This document shows, piece after piece, positions 27,592 through 36,225 of a stretch of 64,000 bases of DNA (position 1 is its first letter; each line of letters opens with the position of its first letter). Source of the stretch: Roseibium limicola (GTDB lineage Bacteria > Pseudomonadota > Alphaproteobacteria > Rhizobiales > Stappiaceae); the NCBI RefSeq assembly GCF_017313085.1, contig NZ_JAFLNF010000007.1, forward strand, positions 186,001 to 250,000, written 5' to 3'. Under the pieces are notes generated by a model, which saw only the letters and a list, made by a program, of their open reading frames with translations, was not told where the DNA came from and did no database searches. The translations under genes were made by a program, and so were the position numbers.

Positions 27592-28044
27592 ATGACTGGC
27601 ATCAGCATCGACCATGACGCTTGGGTGTTTATCGGAGATGGAGAGAAGGCGCTCGTCTTCCGCAATGAAGGCGACAAGGATTACCCGAACCTTCAGGTGA
27701 TCCGACATGTGCAGTCCGATAATCCAAAGACCAGCGAACAGGGAACCGATGCCCCGGGCCGCTTCAACGACGGCCCTGGCCCGCAGCGCAGTGCGGCGGA
27801 AACCACAGATTGGCACACACTGGAGAAGCACCGCTTCGCCAAGGATATGGCGGATATGCTCTACAAGGCAGCCCACAGAGGCGACTTCAAGAAACTGGTC
27901 GTCGCGGCTCCGCCAATGATTTTGGGCGACCTGCGAAAGGCGTTCCACAAGGAGGTCAAGTCCAGAATCGTGGCTGAAGTCGACAAGGAACTGACCGGGC
28001 ACCCGCCCCATGAGATCGAAAAGATCCTGGCCAACATCCATTGA
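27592..28044 (+). CDS. Host attachment family protein
   Basis: A 150-residue protein of the host-attachment (AtsE-like) family. The family pattern is visible: WVFIGDGEKALVFRNEGD at the N-terminus, a variable linker, then FAKDMADMLYKAAHRGDFKKLVVAAPPMILGDLRKAF. The name derives from Agrobacterium attachment mutants, but the fold belongs with release-factor-like domains and the true function is unclear. A very strong terminator follows, embedded in the opposing PAP2 gene. Confidence 0.85.
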   Translation: MTGISIDHDAWVFIGDGEKALVFRNEGDKDYPNLQVIRHVQSDNPKTSEQGTDAPGRFNDGPGPQRSAAETTDWHTLEKHRFAKDMADMLYKAAHRGDFKKLVVAAPPMILGDLRKAFHKEVKSRIVAEVDKELTGHPPHEIEKILANIH

Positions 28045-28068
28045 TGTCAGCCTAGGTCTGAGCGGTGA

Positions 28069-28929
28069 TCAGCCGCTTTTGAACTTACCAAGAAACCGGT
28101 GCGCGGCCCCTGATAACCGCGCACCGGTTCTTTTTGCCTCAACATGAAGTCTGCGTCCAAAACGGGTGAATTTCTCGTCCAGCCAGCTATCCCGCAAACC
28201 TCCCGCTCCAGGGCGATAAATCAGCCGATGGACAAGCAGGATGACAAGCAGCGTCAGCCCCCAGGACAGCAGTGTGTCGGACAGAAAATGCCCGCCAAAG
28301 ACGATCCGATTCAGCGATAGCAACAGGCTTAGGGGCAGGAAGAACGCCAGAAACAGCGGTCTCCAGGCCAGCGGCGCCACAAAAACGACAGCTGCCACAA
28401 GCCACATGCCGGCAGAAGCCTCCCCGGACACGAAGGAGCAATTGGTGTCGCACCACTGGGTGATTTTCCAGACCGGCTGATAGGGCATATCGCCGCCAAA
28501 AATCTCGACCATCACCGGACGCGGCCGCCCCCAATTGTTCTTCAGGATCAAATTGACCAGAACGCCGGGACCGAGGATCAGGCTGGTCAGCAGGAACACC
28601 GGCATGCGCAGTGGCATCAGCGGGCGCCGTCCTGGCAGCACCAGCTTGAGTAACAGGGTCAGGAGGCAGGCAATCGCGATCAGCTTAACCAGATGCGGCC
28701 CAAGATGGCGAAAGCGACGAAGCAACGGCTCAGACTTGGCGAAAAATCCGCCCACATCGGAATAAAACAGCCCGCTCGCCCACAGGTCGACCTGTGGAAA
28801 CAGCAAAAAGAACGCCGACACTGCCACGATATAAAGACAGACAGAAACAACCGGCCGATGTGCAATCCAGCGACAGCCAGCTGACAGAGCCGCAGTTTTC
28901 ATAGTCTTGTTTTCCAAGCCATCTTCCAT
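28069..28929 (-). CDS. PAP2-family phosphatase
   Basis: A 286-residue membrane phosphatase of the PAP2 superfamily. The three signature regions appear as KNNWGRPRP, SFVSGEASAG (a variant of the usual PSGH) and RIVFGGHFLSDTL. The SGEAS variant occurs in alphaproteobacterial lipid A 1-phosphatase-like proteins, so LpxE-type or PgpB-type activity is plausible but not proven. About six helices are present. ATG 28929 is used; ATG 28902 is an alternative. The last 20 codons coincide with the terminator of the convergent gene. Confidence 0.85.
   Translation of the reverse strand: MEDGLENKTMKTAALSAGCRWIAHRPVVSVCLYIVAVSAFFLLFPQVDLWASGLFYSDVGGFFAKSEPLLRRFRHLGPHLVKLIAIACLLTLLLKLVLPGRRPLMPLRMPVFLLTSLILGPGVLVNLILKNNWGRPRPVMVEIFGGDMPYQPVWKITQWCDTNCSFVSGEASAGMWLVAAVVFVAPLAWRPLFLAFFLPLSLLLSLNRIVFGGHFLSDTLLSWGLTLLVILLVHRLIYRPGAGGLRDSWLDEKFTRFGRRLHVEAKRTGARLSGAAHRFLGKFKSG
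28094..28136 (+). terminator. Strong terminator lying inside the opposing PAP2 coding sequence
   Basis: A perfect 13-bp stem (28094-28106 with 28117-28129) with a 10-base loop is followed by CTTTTTG on the plus strand, about 50 bases after the host-attachment stop codon. The whole element lies inside the 3' end of the PAP2 reading frame on the other strand. Confidence 0.85.
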
Positions 28930-28997
28930 CGGCGCTCTTTAGCCCATTCAGTCGCGAGCGCCAATGGCCGAAACAACCCGTCGCCGGACCGGTTTCT

Positions 28998-30176
28998 TCA
29001 AAGCACGCCCTCCCGGATCCGCTCCCGATAGGTCCGCACCACTTCGGTAGCCTCATACAGGATCGCAGGATCAACCGGCTTACGAACGATGGCGGTGATA
29101 CCAGCTTCCCGACATGTGTCTTCCGAAAAGGTCTCGGAGCCGGCCGTCACCAGAAGGACCGGGGGTGTGTTGAGCCCCTCCAGAGTTTTCAGCGCATGAG
29201 CAAATGCAATGCCGTTTCCACCCGGCATGTGAAGGTCGACAATAAAGCCGTCGTAACTGCGCTGGTCGAGCAGTGTCAGCGCAGTTTCCACCTCCCCGAC
29301 CACGTCACAAGAATGTGCAAATGACTGCAGAACAGCCGACAGCAACTGCCGGTTCGGCCCATTGTCATCAATGATCATCACATGACCGCAGCCCCGAGAA
29401 ATATCTTCAGCTGCTGCGAGGTCACAAACCACCGGCACCAGATTTTCCGGAGCAAGCGGAACAGACACTTCAAAGACTGCCCCGGACCCATCTACAGGGG
29501 CACGATACGACAGTTCGCCGCCATGCTCCCGCAGCAGCGTTCGGGCACCATAAAGCCCAAGTCCTTGCCCGCCGGCTCGCTCTGCACTAAGGCCCCCACG
29601 GACGTAGGGCTTGAACAGCCCATCCCCCAGACCCGGCTCAACTCCCGGGCCGTGATCGCGGACAATAACCTGCAGAAACGCAGCATCACCGGATAGGTCG
29701 CGCTGTTCATCGGCCTTTGCAACAACTGCCACCGAGACATGCACGTCGCCCGATCCCGCGTAGTTCAACGCATTATCCAGCAGAACCGACACCGTGCGTC
29801 GCAGAACCCGGCTCAGAGAGCCGTTGAGGCGAACCGCATCGCGCCCCTCATCCACTGCGATGGCAACATCCTGCTGGTCTGCACGTGCCTGAAAGAGAGC
29901 AACAACGTCCCTGATCAGTCGAGCCCCATCCTGAGCGCGGGCTTCAGGCGCATGAGGGTCCCCCGTTGAGCGGCCTTCCCCATCATCGCCGGATGTCGGC
30001 TCCAGTTCCCGCGTCAGATCCAGAAGCGCATCGATAGCCCCGACCATCAGATCCATCCTCTGTGCCTGCCGGTCATTCAACCCGTCCTCGGCAATCAGAT
30101 CTGCCGTCAACCGCATCGCAGACAAAGGCGTTCGGAGGTCATGGAGAAGTAAAGACAGACGTTCTTCCGATTTCAA
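28998..30176 (-). CDS. Hybrid histidine kinase lacking a sensor domain
   Basis: A 392-residue soluble protein with a HisKA helix pair at the very N-terminus (LLLHDLRTPLSAM, phospho-histidine near residue 12), an HATPase domain (VLLDNALNYAG, RDHGPGVEPG, GQGLGLYGARTLL) and a C-terminal receiver (IIDDNGPNR, aspartate in GFIVDLHMPGG, lysine in VRKP). There is no input domain or membrane segment. The start is TTG 30176 with AAGGGGG upstream. It probably takes input from a partner or serves as a phosphorelay node. Confidence 0.85.
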   Translation of the reverse strand: MKSEERLSLLLHDLRTPLSAMRLTADLIAEDGLNDRQAQRMDLMVGAIDALLDLTRELEPTSGDDGEGRSTGDPHAPEARAQDGARLIRDVVALFQARADQQDVAIAVDEGRDAVRLNGSLSRVLRRTVSVLLDNALNYAGSGDVHVSVAVVAKADEQRDLSGDAAFLQVIVRDHGPGVEPGLGDGLFKPYVRGGLSAERAGGQGLGLYGARTLLREHGGELSYRAPVDGSGAVFEVSVPLAPENLVPVVCDLAAAEDISRGCGHVMIIDDNGPNRQLLSAVLQSFAHSCDVVGEVETALTLLDQRSYDGFIVDLHMPGGNGIAFAHALKTLEGLNTPPVLLVTAGSETFSEDTCREAGITAIVRKPVDPAILYEATEVVRTYRERIREGVL

Positions 30177-30366
30177 GTGGCGCCCCCTTGCCAGACCGCG
30201 TTGCTCAGGTCATTTTTGCAATTGTATCCAGATGCACCGCACAATCGAATTTCTACGCGGTTAATCATTGTTCGGCAGCCTACCAGTCCCACAGGCGCAG
30301 CAGAACCGAAATTTGCCCGCCCCGCCTCTCCGGCGTCACAGCCTTCCCGCTTCAGGCGAATACCTA

Positions 30367-31329
30367 ATGTCTTTGGAAATTCTCTTCATTGTCGCCCCGG
30401 TCTTCCTCCTCATCGGTATCGGATACTTGGTTGCGCGCTTTGGACTTCTGTCACCGGAAGTCGGAGAGGCTCTGGGACAATTCGTCTATGTGATCGCCAT
30501 CCCCGTGTTGCTCTTCAAGACCCTGAGCACCGTGGATCTGGGAGGAGAAACCCCTTGGGCTCTGTGGGCGACCTATTTCGGCGGTGTCTTCATCAACTGG
30601 ACAATTGCCGCGCTGATGATCCGCAAGGTGTTTCATCGTGACGCCCGCGCCTGCGCTATCGCCGGTATCAGTTCATCCTTCGCCAACACGGTGATGGTTG
30701 GACTGCCGCTGGTGTCCGCTGTCTATGGCGATGAGGGCATGACGGCCCTTCTCCTCATCCTGTCGATCCACTTGCCGGTGATGACTGTGCTGATTGCCGT
30801 GATCATGGAGCGTGCCGCCCAGAGCGATGGGGTAGGAGAAGGATCCAGCCTGCGACAGACCCTGAAAAGCGTTCTGAAAAGCCTGGCAACCAACCCGATT
30901 GTCATCGGCCTGCTCGCCGCCGTTGTCTGGCGCCTTTTCGGCTTGCCCGTCACCGGCATCTTGAAGGATGTACTGGAAAGAATTGCCGGGACGGCGCTGC
31001 CTGTGGCCCTGCTCTCTCTTGGCATGAGCATGGTAGCCTACGGCATTCGTGGAAACCTGATACCGGGCATTCTGCTCAGCAGCCTGAAGGTCGCGGTAAT
31101 GCCGGCTCTGGTGTTTTGCCTGGGGGCTTTCGTCTTCAACCTGTCGCCGCTCTGGACGTCCGTCGCAACTTTGACCGCCGCCTGCCCGACCGGCGTCAAC
31201 GCCTATATCTTTGCCAACAAATACGGCACCGGCCACGCCATGTCGTCCAACTCGATCACCCTGACCACCCTCTTTGCCGTGCTCACAACAGGCATGTGGG
31301 GCAGTTTCCTGCACATGTGGTCAGGCTGA
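30367..31329 (+). CDS. AEC-family transporter (auxin/malonate efflux carrier type)
   Basis: A 320-residue membrane protein with about ten helices in the AEC (auxin efflux carrier/malonate transporter) family. Conserved features are the N-terminal PVFLLIGIGYLVARFG helix, the ANTVMVGLPLVSAVYG segment and the C-terminal ACPTGVNAYIFANKYG. The substrate is unknown; organic anions are typical. ATG 30367. Its end overlaps the convergent GGDEF/EAL gene by nine bases. Confidence 0.88.
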   Translation: MSLEILFIVAPVFLLIGIGYLVARFGLLSPEVGEALGQFVYVIAIPVLLFKTLSTVDLGGETPWALWATYFGGVFINWTIAALMIRKVFHRDARACAIAGISSSFANTVMVGLPLVSAVYGDEGMTALLLILSIHLPVMTVLIAVIMERAAQSDGVGEGSSLRQTLKSVLKSLATNPIVIGLLAAVVWRLFGLPVTGILKDVLERIAGTALPVALLSLGMSMVAYGIRGNLIPGILLSSLKVAVMPALVFCLGAFVFNLSPLWTSVATLTAACPTGVNAYIFANKYGTGHAMSSNSITLTTLFAVLTTGMWGSFLHMWSG

Positions 31330-33438
31330 TGAGGTGCCGGTTCGCTGGATGTCCAACCCTTTGCTCGTTGCTGCCAGATTGGCCGTTGCGTCAGCCTTGA
31401 TCACCATTTCACGGAATTTGTCATAAGGCACTGGTGGACTCCAGAGATAGCCCTGGCCGATGTTCGCGCCAAGCTCGCGCATAAAATCATGCTCCAGGTC
31501 CGTCTCGATGCCTTCGGCCACAGTGCGCATCTTCAGCTGCCGTGCTAGCAACAGAATGACCTGAATCATTCCACGCCTGTTCTCGTCCTCGCCGATGTTC
31601 ATGACGAAGGACCGGTCGATCTTCAGCGTGTCGAATGGCAGAGATGTCAGTGTGCCGAGATTGGAAAAACCGGTACCGAAATCATCTATGGCAAAAGACA
31701 CACCTTCCTCTTTAAGCGGCATCATCTGCTGGCGCACGCTTTCGGCTGAGGCGCCCAGCGCGGATTCAGTAATTTCAAGCTCGATCTGATCCATCGGGAA
31801 CCCACTTTCCCCGAGCAATCCAAGCGTCCGATCCGTGAAAAAATCCGCCTGAAACTGCACGGGCGAGACATTAATGGCAATTTTCTGCCGGAAACCTTCC
31901 AGGCTCAGACGCTGCATATCTGTCAGGGATTGTTGAAGCACGAACTCGCCAATCGATGACATCAATCCGCATTCTTCCGCCATTGGAATGAAACGGAACG
32001 GCGACACATTGCCAAGCTCCGGATTGTGCCAGCGCAACAGCGCCTCGGCACCGATGATGCGGCCTGATTTCAGATCCACCTTGGGCTGATAATAGACCTG
32101 CAATTCATTGTGGTTCAGTGCTTCACGCAGATGCTTCTCGATGGTCTCACGCTCTTCCGCTGCATTGCGGATAGCCTGATTGTAGACGACCATCCGGTCG
32201 CGACCGCTTTGCTTCGCCGCGAACATTGCCATGTCTGCGCTTCTCAAAACCTCGTCAGACGCTTCTCCGTGCTCCGGGTACATCGCCACCCCGACCGACC
32301 CTCTGACCTTCAAATTCAGATTGTCGACACGGAGCGGGCGTCTCAGCTCGCGCAGGATCTCCTCAACCAGTGCATTGACGATGTCAGTGTCCGTAATGTT
32401 GGGAAGCAGAACGACGAACTCATCTCCCGACCAACGCGACAGGAACGGCTTGGTGTCCAGTCCATCTTTCACCGCCCGCTCAAACAGCAATCCTAGACGC
32501 TCCGAAACCATCAAAAGCAAGCGGTCGCCCACTTCGTGGCCGTACATGTCGTTGATCGATTTGAAGCGATCCAGATCGACCAGAAGCATCGCCCCTTTGG
32601 CACCTGGAACCTGATCGATTTTCTTGTTCGCTACATTGCCGAACTTCAGCCGATTGGGCAGATAAGTTATGTGATCCACATTGGCGAGATGCTCGATCCG
32701 CATGATTGTGCGTTGGAGATTTTGAGCCATCATCCGGAAGGCAGTCTGAAGTTCTCCGACTTCTCCACCACTGTCAGTCTTGAAATGTGGATCCAGAAAC
32801 CCCTGAGCTGCCTCATTCGCCGCAACGGTGACCGTGCTGATGCCTTTGGTCGTGCGGTAAAGCAAAAATGCTGCAACTGGTAAGAAGAACAAGAAAATCA
32901 ACAAAGTAGTCTGAATGGACTGTTGAATGATTTCAGCTCTGGCCTCTGCCAATCCTTGCTTGGTCACGACGATAGCGACAACACCAGAGACCTCAGAGCT
33001 GACAATGACAGGTTCGTACCAGGTGAGTGTTTCCGCATCTTCAATCTTGCTGCTCTGCCCATTTTCATAAACCGACTGCAGGATCTCCGGGCTGGTGATC
33101 GGACGCAGCTTGTCACGCAAAAAGCTCTCGCCCGAAGCGTCGAAGACATCGACGCCAACGACCTGCGTATCGAATGTCATGCCGCGAGCAAGCCTGCGGA
33201 TTTCGCTCCAGTCGAAATCTACGATGTGTCCGCGGCTCAGATTGATGAGAACCTGTGCATGATGGGAGGCGTCCTCAACCAGTTGCGCCTCAAATTTCTT
33301 TGTAGAATTAAGATAACTCACGAATCCGTTGAGAACTGAAAGAGCCAACAGGACGATAGCAATATAAAGCGTCGAACGGACAAACACGCGACCAAGGATA
33401 CGGCGTGTTCTTCGGACGGCCCGTGAAAAATTTGGCAT
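31321..33438 (-). CDS. Membrane GGDEF/EAL cyclic-di-GMP protein
   Basis: A 705-residue protein: one N-terminal membrane helix, a periplasmic sensor region (about residues 35-165), a second helix (TTLLIFLFFLPVAAFLLYR), a HAMP-like linker, a GGDEF domain whose motif reads SGDEF, and an EAL domain with intact EALLRWHNPE and DDFGTGFSNLG motifs. The EAL half looks catalytically competent; the altered GGDEF motif may still be active or act as a regulatory domain. ATG 33438 is preferred to TTG 33459. Confidence 0.9.
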   Translation of the reverse strand: MPNFSRAVRRTRRILGRVFVRSTLYIAIVLLALSVLNGFVSYLNSTKKFEAQLVEDASHHAQVLINLSRGHIVDFDWSEIRRLARGMTFDTQVVGVDVFDASGESFLRDKLRPITSPEILQSVYENGQSSKIEDAETLTWYEPVIVSSEVSGVVAIVVTKQGLAEARAEIIQQSIQTTLLIFLFFLPVAAFLLYRTTKGISTVTVAANEAAQGFLDPHFKTDSGGEVGELQTAFRMMAQNLQRTIMRIEHLANVDHITYLPNRLKFGNVANKKIDQVPGAKGAMLLVDLDRFKSINDMYGHEVGDRLLLMVSERLGLLFERAVKDGLDTKPFLSRWSGDEFVVLLPNITDTDIVNALVEEILRELRRPLRVDNLNLKVRGSVGVAMYPEHGEASDEVLRSADMAMFAAKQSGRDRMVVYNQAIRNAAEERETIEKHLREALNHNELQVYYQPKVDLKSGRIIGAEALLRWHNPELGNVSPFRFIPMAEECGLMSSIGEFVLQQSLTDMQRLSLEGFRQKIAINVSPVQFQADFFTDRTLGLLGESGFPMDQIELEITESALGASAESVRQQMMPLKEEGVSFAIDDFGTGFSNLGTLTSLPFDTLKIDRSFVMNIGEDENRRGMIQVILLLARQLKMRTVAEGIETDLEHDFMRELGANIGQGYLWSPPVPYDKFREMVIKADATANLAATSKGLDIQRTGTSSA

Positions 33439-33664
33439 AATAGAGCGCTTTCCCGTCAATCTTGCAGTCGCCGCAAACAGGCAACTTCAGCTGAAGAGCT
33501 GATACCGCTCAAAAACCGAAGTAAGCCACGCCACCTGAAGTAGAGAAAGTCCTTAACCCCACAATCAGACCTGCAGAAGATTAGGTTTTTAAAATGTACA
33601 ATTCACTAAAGCTTCAAAAAATCTGTTTATTGAAGTATTAATGTGATTTTTTACAATGATATTA

Positions 33665-34573
33665 TCATCTATCAACTAAGTCCAAAATGGAATAGATTTC
33701 AGAAATTTGAAAATCCCGCTCCCGAAGGCTCTGCGATCCAGAAGACTTGGACAGCTTCATGCCATCGTTTGCCGCAATCAGCCGGTGATGCCGATATCGT
33801 GGAGCCGGCAAACCTAGGAGCTCCTGCAAAAGCCGATGCACCGACGTCGCATGATAAAGATCCCGCCCCCGAATGACATCGGTCACCTCTTGCGCAGCGT
33901 CGTCGACAACAACAGAGACATGATAGCTGGTCGGGCAATCCTTGCGGGCAAGAACCACATCCCCCCAGGCTGCCGGATCGGCTTCAATCAGCTGCCCCTC
34001 GTCCCAAGCTGCAAGCAATGCTGCCCGAGCGTCGAACTCCGAAGCGCCTTCCCACCAGAAAAGCGGACGGTTCACCAAAGAAAGCGCTGCTGCCATATCC
34101 AGCCGGAGCGCAAACGGCGCTCCATCGGCACGCCGTCGTGCAATCTCGCAGCCACTCAGCACCAGCTCATCGCGCGGATAAAGCGGTGCGCCATCCGGAT
34201 CTCGTGGCCAAGAAACGCTTGATGACTCCTGCGACGCCACATGGCGCCTGATCTCCGCCCGCGTCAGATACGCGCGATACGTCACCCCTAACGCTTCCAA
34301 CCGGTTCAAGGCTTCGCCATATACAGAAAACCGATCCGACTGCCGCCAGACCTCTGCCTCAAATCGCAGTCCCAGTCGGGCAAGGTCCTCCAGAAGATCC
34401 GCTTCAAGCCGCGCTGTACAACGAACCGTATCGATGTTCTCGATCCGCAGCAGAAGCTTTCCACCCGTTGCCTGCGCCGCCTGGCCATTCAGGAGGGCGG
34501 ACAATGCATGCCCCAGATGCAAGTGCCCGTTCGGAGATGGCGCAAATCGGAAGCAGGGGAGTGTGTTGGTCAA
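33665..34573 (-). CDS. gluQ: Glutamyl-Q tRNA(Asp) synthetase
   Basis: A 302-residue catalytic-core paralogue of GluRS that attaches glutamate to queuosine in the anticodon of tRNA-Asp. The HIGH-type motif is NGHLHLGHA and the KMSKS-type motif is GMKLSKSSG; the anticodon-binding domain of GluRS is absent, as expected. The start is TTG 34573; no better ATG or GTG is present. The 33460-33664 gap upstream of its 3' neighbour is AT-rich and has no gene. Confidence 0.92.
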   Translation of the reverse strand: MTNTLPCFRFAPSPNGHLHLGHALSALLNGQAAQATGGKLLLRIENIDTVRCTARLEADLLEDLARLGLRFEAEVWRQSDRFSVYGEALNRLEALGVTYRAYLTRAEIRRHVASQESSSVSWPRDPDGAPLYPRDELVLSGCEIARRRADGAPFALRLDMAAALSLVNRPLFWWEGASEFDARAALLAAWDEGQLIEADPAAWGDVVLARKDCPTSYHVSVVVDDAAQEVTDVIRGRDLYHATSVHRLLQELLGLPAPRYRHHRLIAANDGMKLSKSSGSQSLRERDFQISEIYSILDLVDR

Positions 34574-34701
34574 AGCTGGCCGGACCCAAAAAGACGGATT
34601 TCAAGCGATCTCTTGCCCGACAGGTAATACCCGGCTGGGCGGAACGCGATTTTCGTCCTATCACCTCTTTCTGCAAAGACCAAAAACCCTGAGACGACCG
34701 A

Positions 34702-35355
34702 ATGAGCCAGCCCCTGAAGATCATTGAGACAGACACGGATCTGCGCGGGGGGCTTGCGGCTCTTCTGCAACTCGATCCAGCGCTTGCACCTGTTGCAGAA
34801 GTGGCCGGAGATTTGCCGCTTCGGCGTCGGCAGCCTGACTTTGCCGGTCTCGCTCAGGTAATTGTCGGTCAACAGGTGAGTGTTGCCAGCGCCGCCGCCA
34901 TATTTGGCCGTCTGGTAGCGGCAACCTCTCCGCTCACACCGTCCGGCTTTCAGGCCCTGTCAGATGAAGAGTTGCTCGGACTGGGCCTCTCCCGGGCGAA
35001 GCTGAAGACACTGCGGGCTCTCAGCCAGTCCTGCCTGGACGGGCTTGACCTCAAAGCCCTGGCCAATCGACCGGCAGAAACGGCCCATGCGGACCTCTGC
35101 GCTCTGCCTGGAATCGGCCCATGGACTGCCGATGTTTATCTGCTGTTTTGCGCCGGCCACCCGGATATTTTCCCGACTGGAGACTTGGCGCTTCAGGTCG
35201 CCGTCGGTCGCGCCCTAAACCTGGGCGAAAAGGTACCGGCAAAAGACCTGATCACACTGACTCGAAAGTGGGCACCCTATCGCGCCATTGCCGCCCGACT
35301 GTTCTGGGCCTGGTACAAGGCCGACCGGCAAGGCCAGGAGACCCTGCCTGTCTGA
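34702..35355 (+). CDS. DNA-3-methyladenine glycosylase II family (AlkA-like)
   Basis: A 217-residue HhH-GPD base-excision glycosylase. The helix-hairpin-helix LCALPGIGPWTADVYLLF is followed by DIFPTGDLALQ, which carries the catalytic aspartate. The N-terminal AlkA beta domain is reduced, as in the compact members. It removes alkylated purines from DNA. Divergent from gluQ. Confidence 0.9.
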   Translation: MSQPLKIIETDTDLRGGLAALLQLDPALAPVAEVAGDLPLRRRQPDFAGLAQVIVGQQVSVASAAAIFGRLVAATSPLTPSGFQALSDEELLGLGLSRAKLKTLRALSQSCLDGLDLKALANRPAETAHADLCALPGIGPWTADVYLLFCAGHPDIFPTGDLALQVAVGRALNLGEKVPAKDLITLTRKWAPYRAIAARLFWAWYKADRQGQETLPV

Positions 35356-35361
35356 GACGCT

Positions 35362-36150
35362 TCAGAGCATCTCCATTACGGCACGCTGCAGCAGCTCAAG
35401 GTCCTGAGGGCGAGACAGCCGGTGATCGCCATCAGGCACAAGCGAGAAAGTCACATCAGCCGCAGGCAAGGCCTGCACCAGCCGCATCGCATGTTGCCAC
35501 GGCACATCCGGATCCTTGGCACCCTGAAGGATACGGACCGGACATCCGGTGACAATCTCCTTGCCGAGCAGCAGGTGCTTGCGTCCGTCCTCGATCAACC
35601 TGGCAGTGATCACATAAGGATCATCGCCATAGGCTGACGGCTGCGCCCAGCGCCCCTCGCGCAAAATGGTCTCGCGGATCTCGTCGGTGAAGCGCTGCTT
35701 CCACATCAGCTCTTCGGTGAAATCCACCGCCGGAGCAATCAGCACGAGCCCGACAATATCCGCCTGCTGACGCGACAGGGCCAGCAACAGCGCCAGCCAG
35801 CCTCCCATCGACGAGCCGACAATCACCGTCGGCCCATTGCAATGGCGGTCGAAAACCGCAACCGCATCTTCCAGCCAGTCAGAAACGCAGGCGTCCTCAA
35901 AGGTCCCGCCCGACTGGCCGTGACCTGTGTAGTCGAAACGGGTACAGGCAAGACCCTGTTCGCACGCGAATCCATCCAGGGCGACGGCCTTGGATCCCAT
36001 CATGTCGGACTTGAAACCCGAGAGCCAGAACAGCTGCGGTCGCCCGGGTAGTGTCTCCGGGCGATGCATCACGGCAATCCGCCGCGACGAATCCTTTTGA
36101 CCGGGCAGCGGATCACCAACGTCGAGGAATTGCGGATCATGGTCGGACAT
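35362..36150 (-). CDS. Alpha/beta hydrolase
   Basis: A 262-residue serine hydrolase. The nucleophile elbow is GSSMGG near residue 112, the oxyanion region LSGFKSD lies near residue 45, an aspartate occurs in GAKDPDVPW and the histidine in DGDHRLSRPQD. No signal peptide. Related to palmitoyl-thioesterase or esterase-like members of the family; the substrate is unknown. It converges on the glycosylase gene with a 6-bp gap. Confidence 0.88.
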   Translation of the reverse strand: MSDHDPQFLDVGDPLPGQKDSSRRIAVMHRPETLPGRPQLFWLSGFKSDMMGSKAVALDGFACEQGLACTRFDYTGHGQSGGTFEDACVSDWLEDAVAVFDRHCNGPTVIVGSSMGGWLALLLALSRQQADIVGLVLIAPAVDFTEELMWKQRFTDEIRETILREGRWAQPSAYGDDPYVITARLIEDGRKHLLLGKEIVTGCPVRILQGAKDPDVPWQHAMRLVQALPAADVTFSLVPDGDHRLSRPQDLELLQRAVMEML

Positions 36151-36225
36151 ACTATGGCTCTGTCTCTGAATTCACCTGACGCCGATGTGACATAGCCGGC
36201 GCGGAAAAAGAAGGGCGAAACCCGA

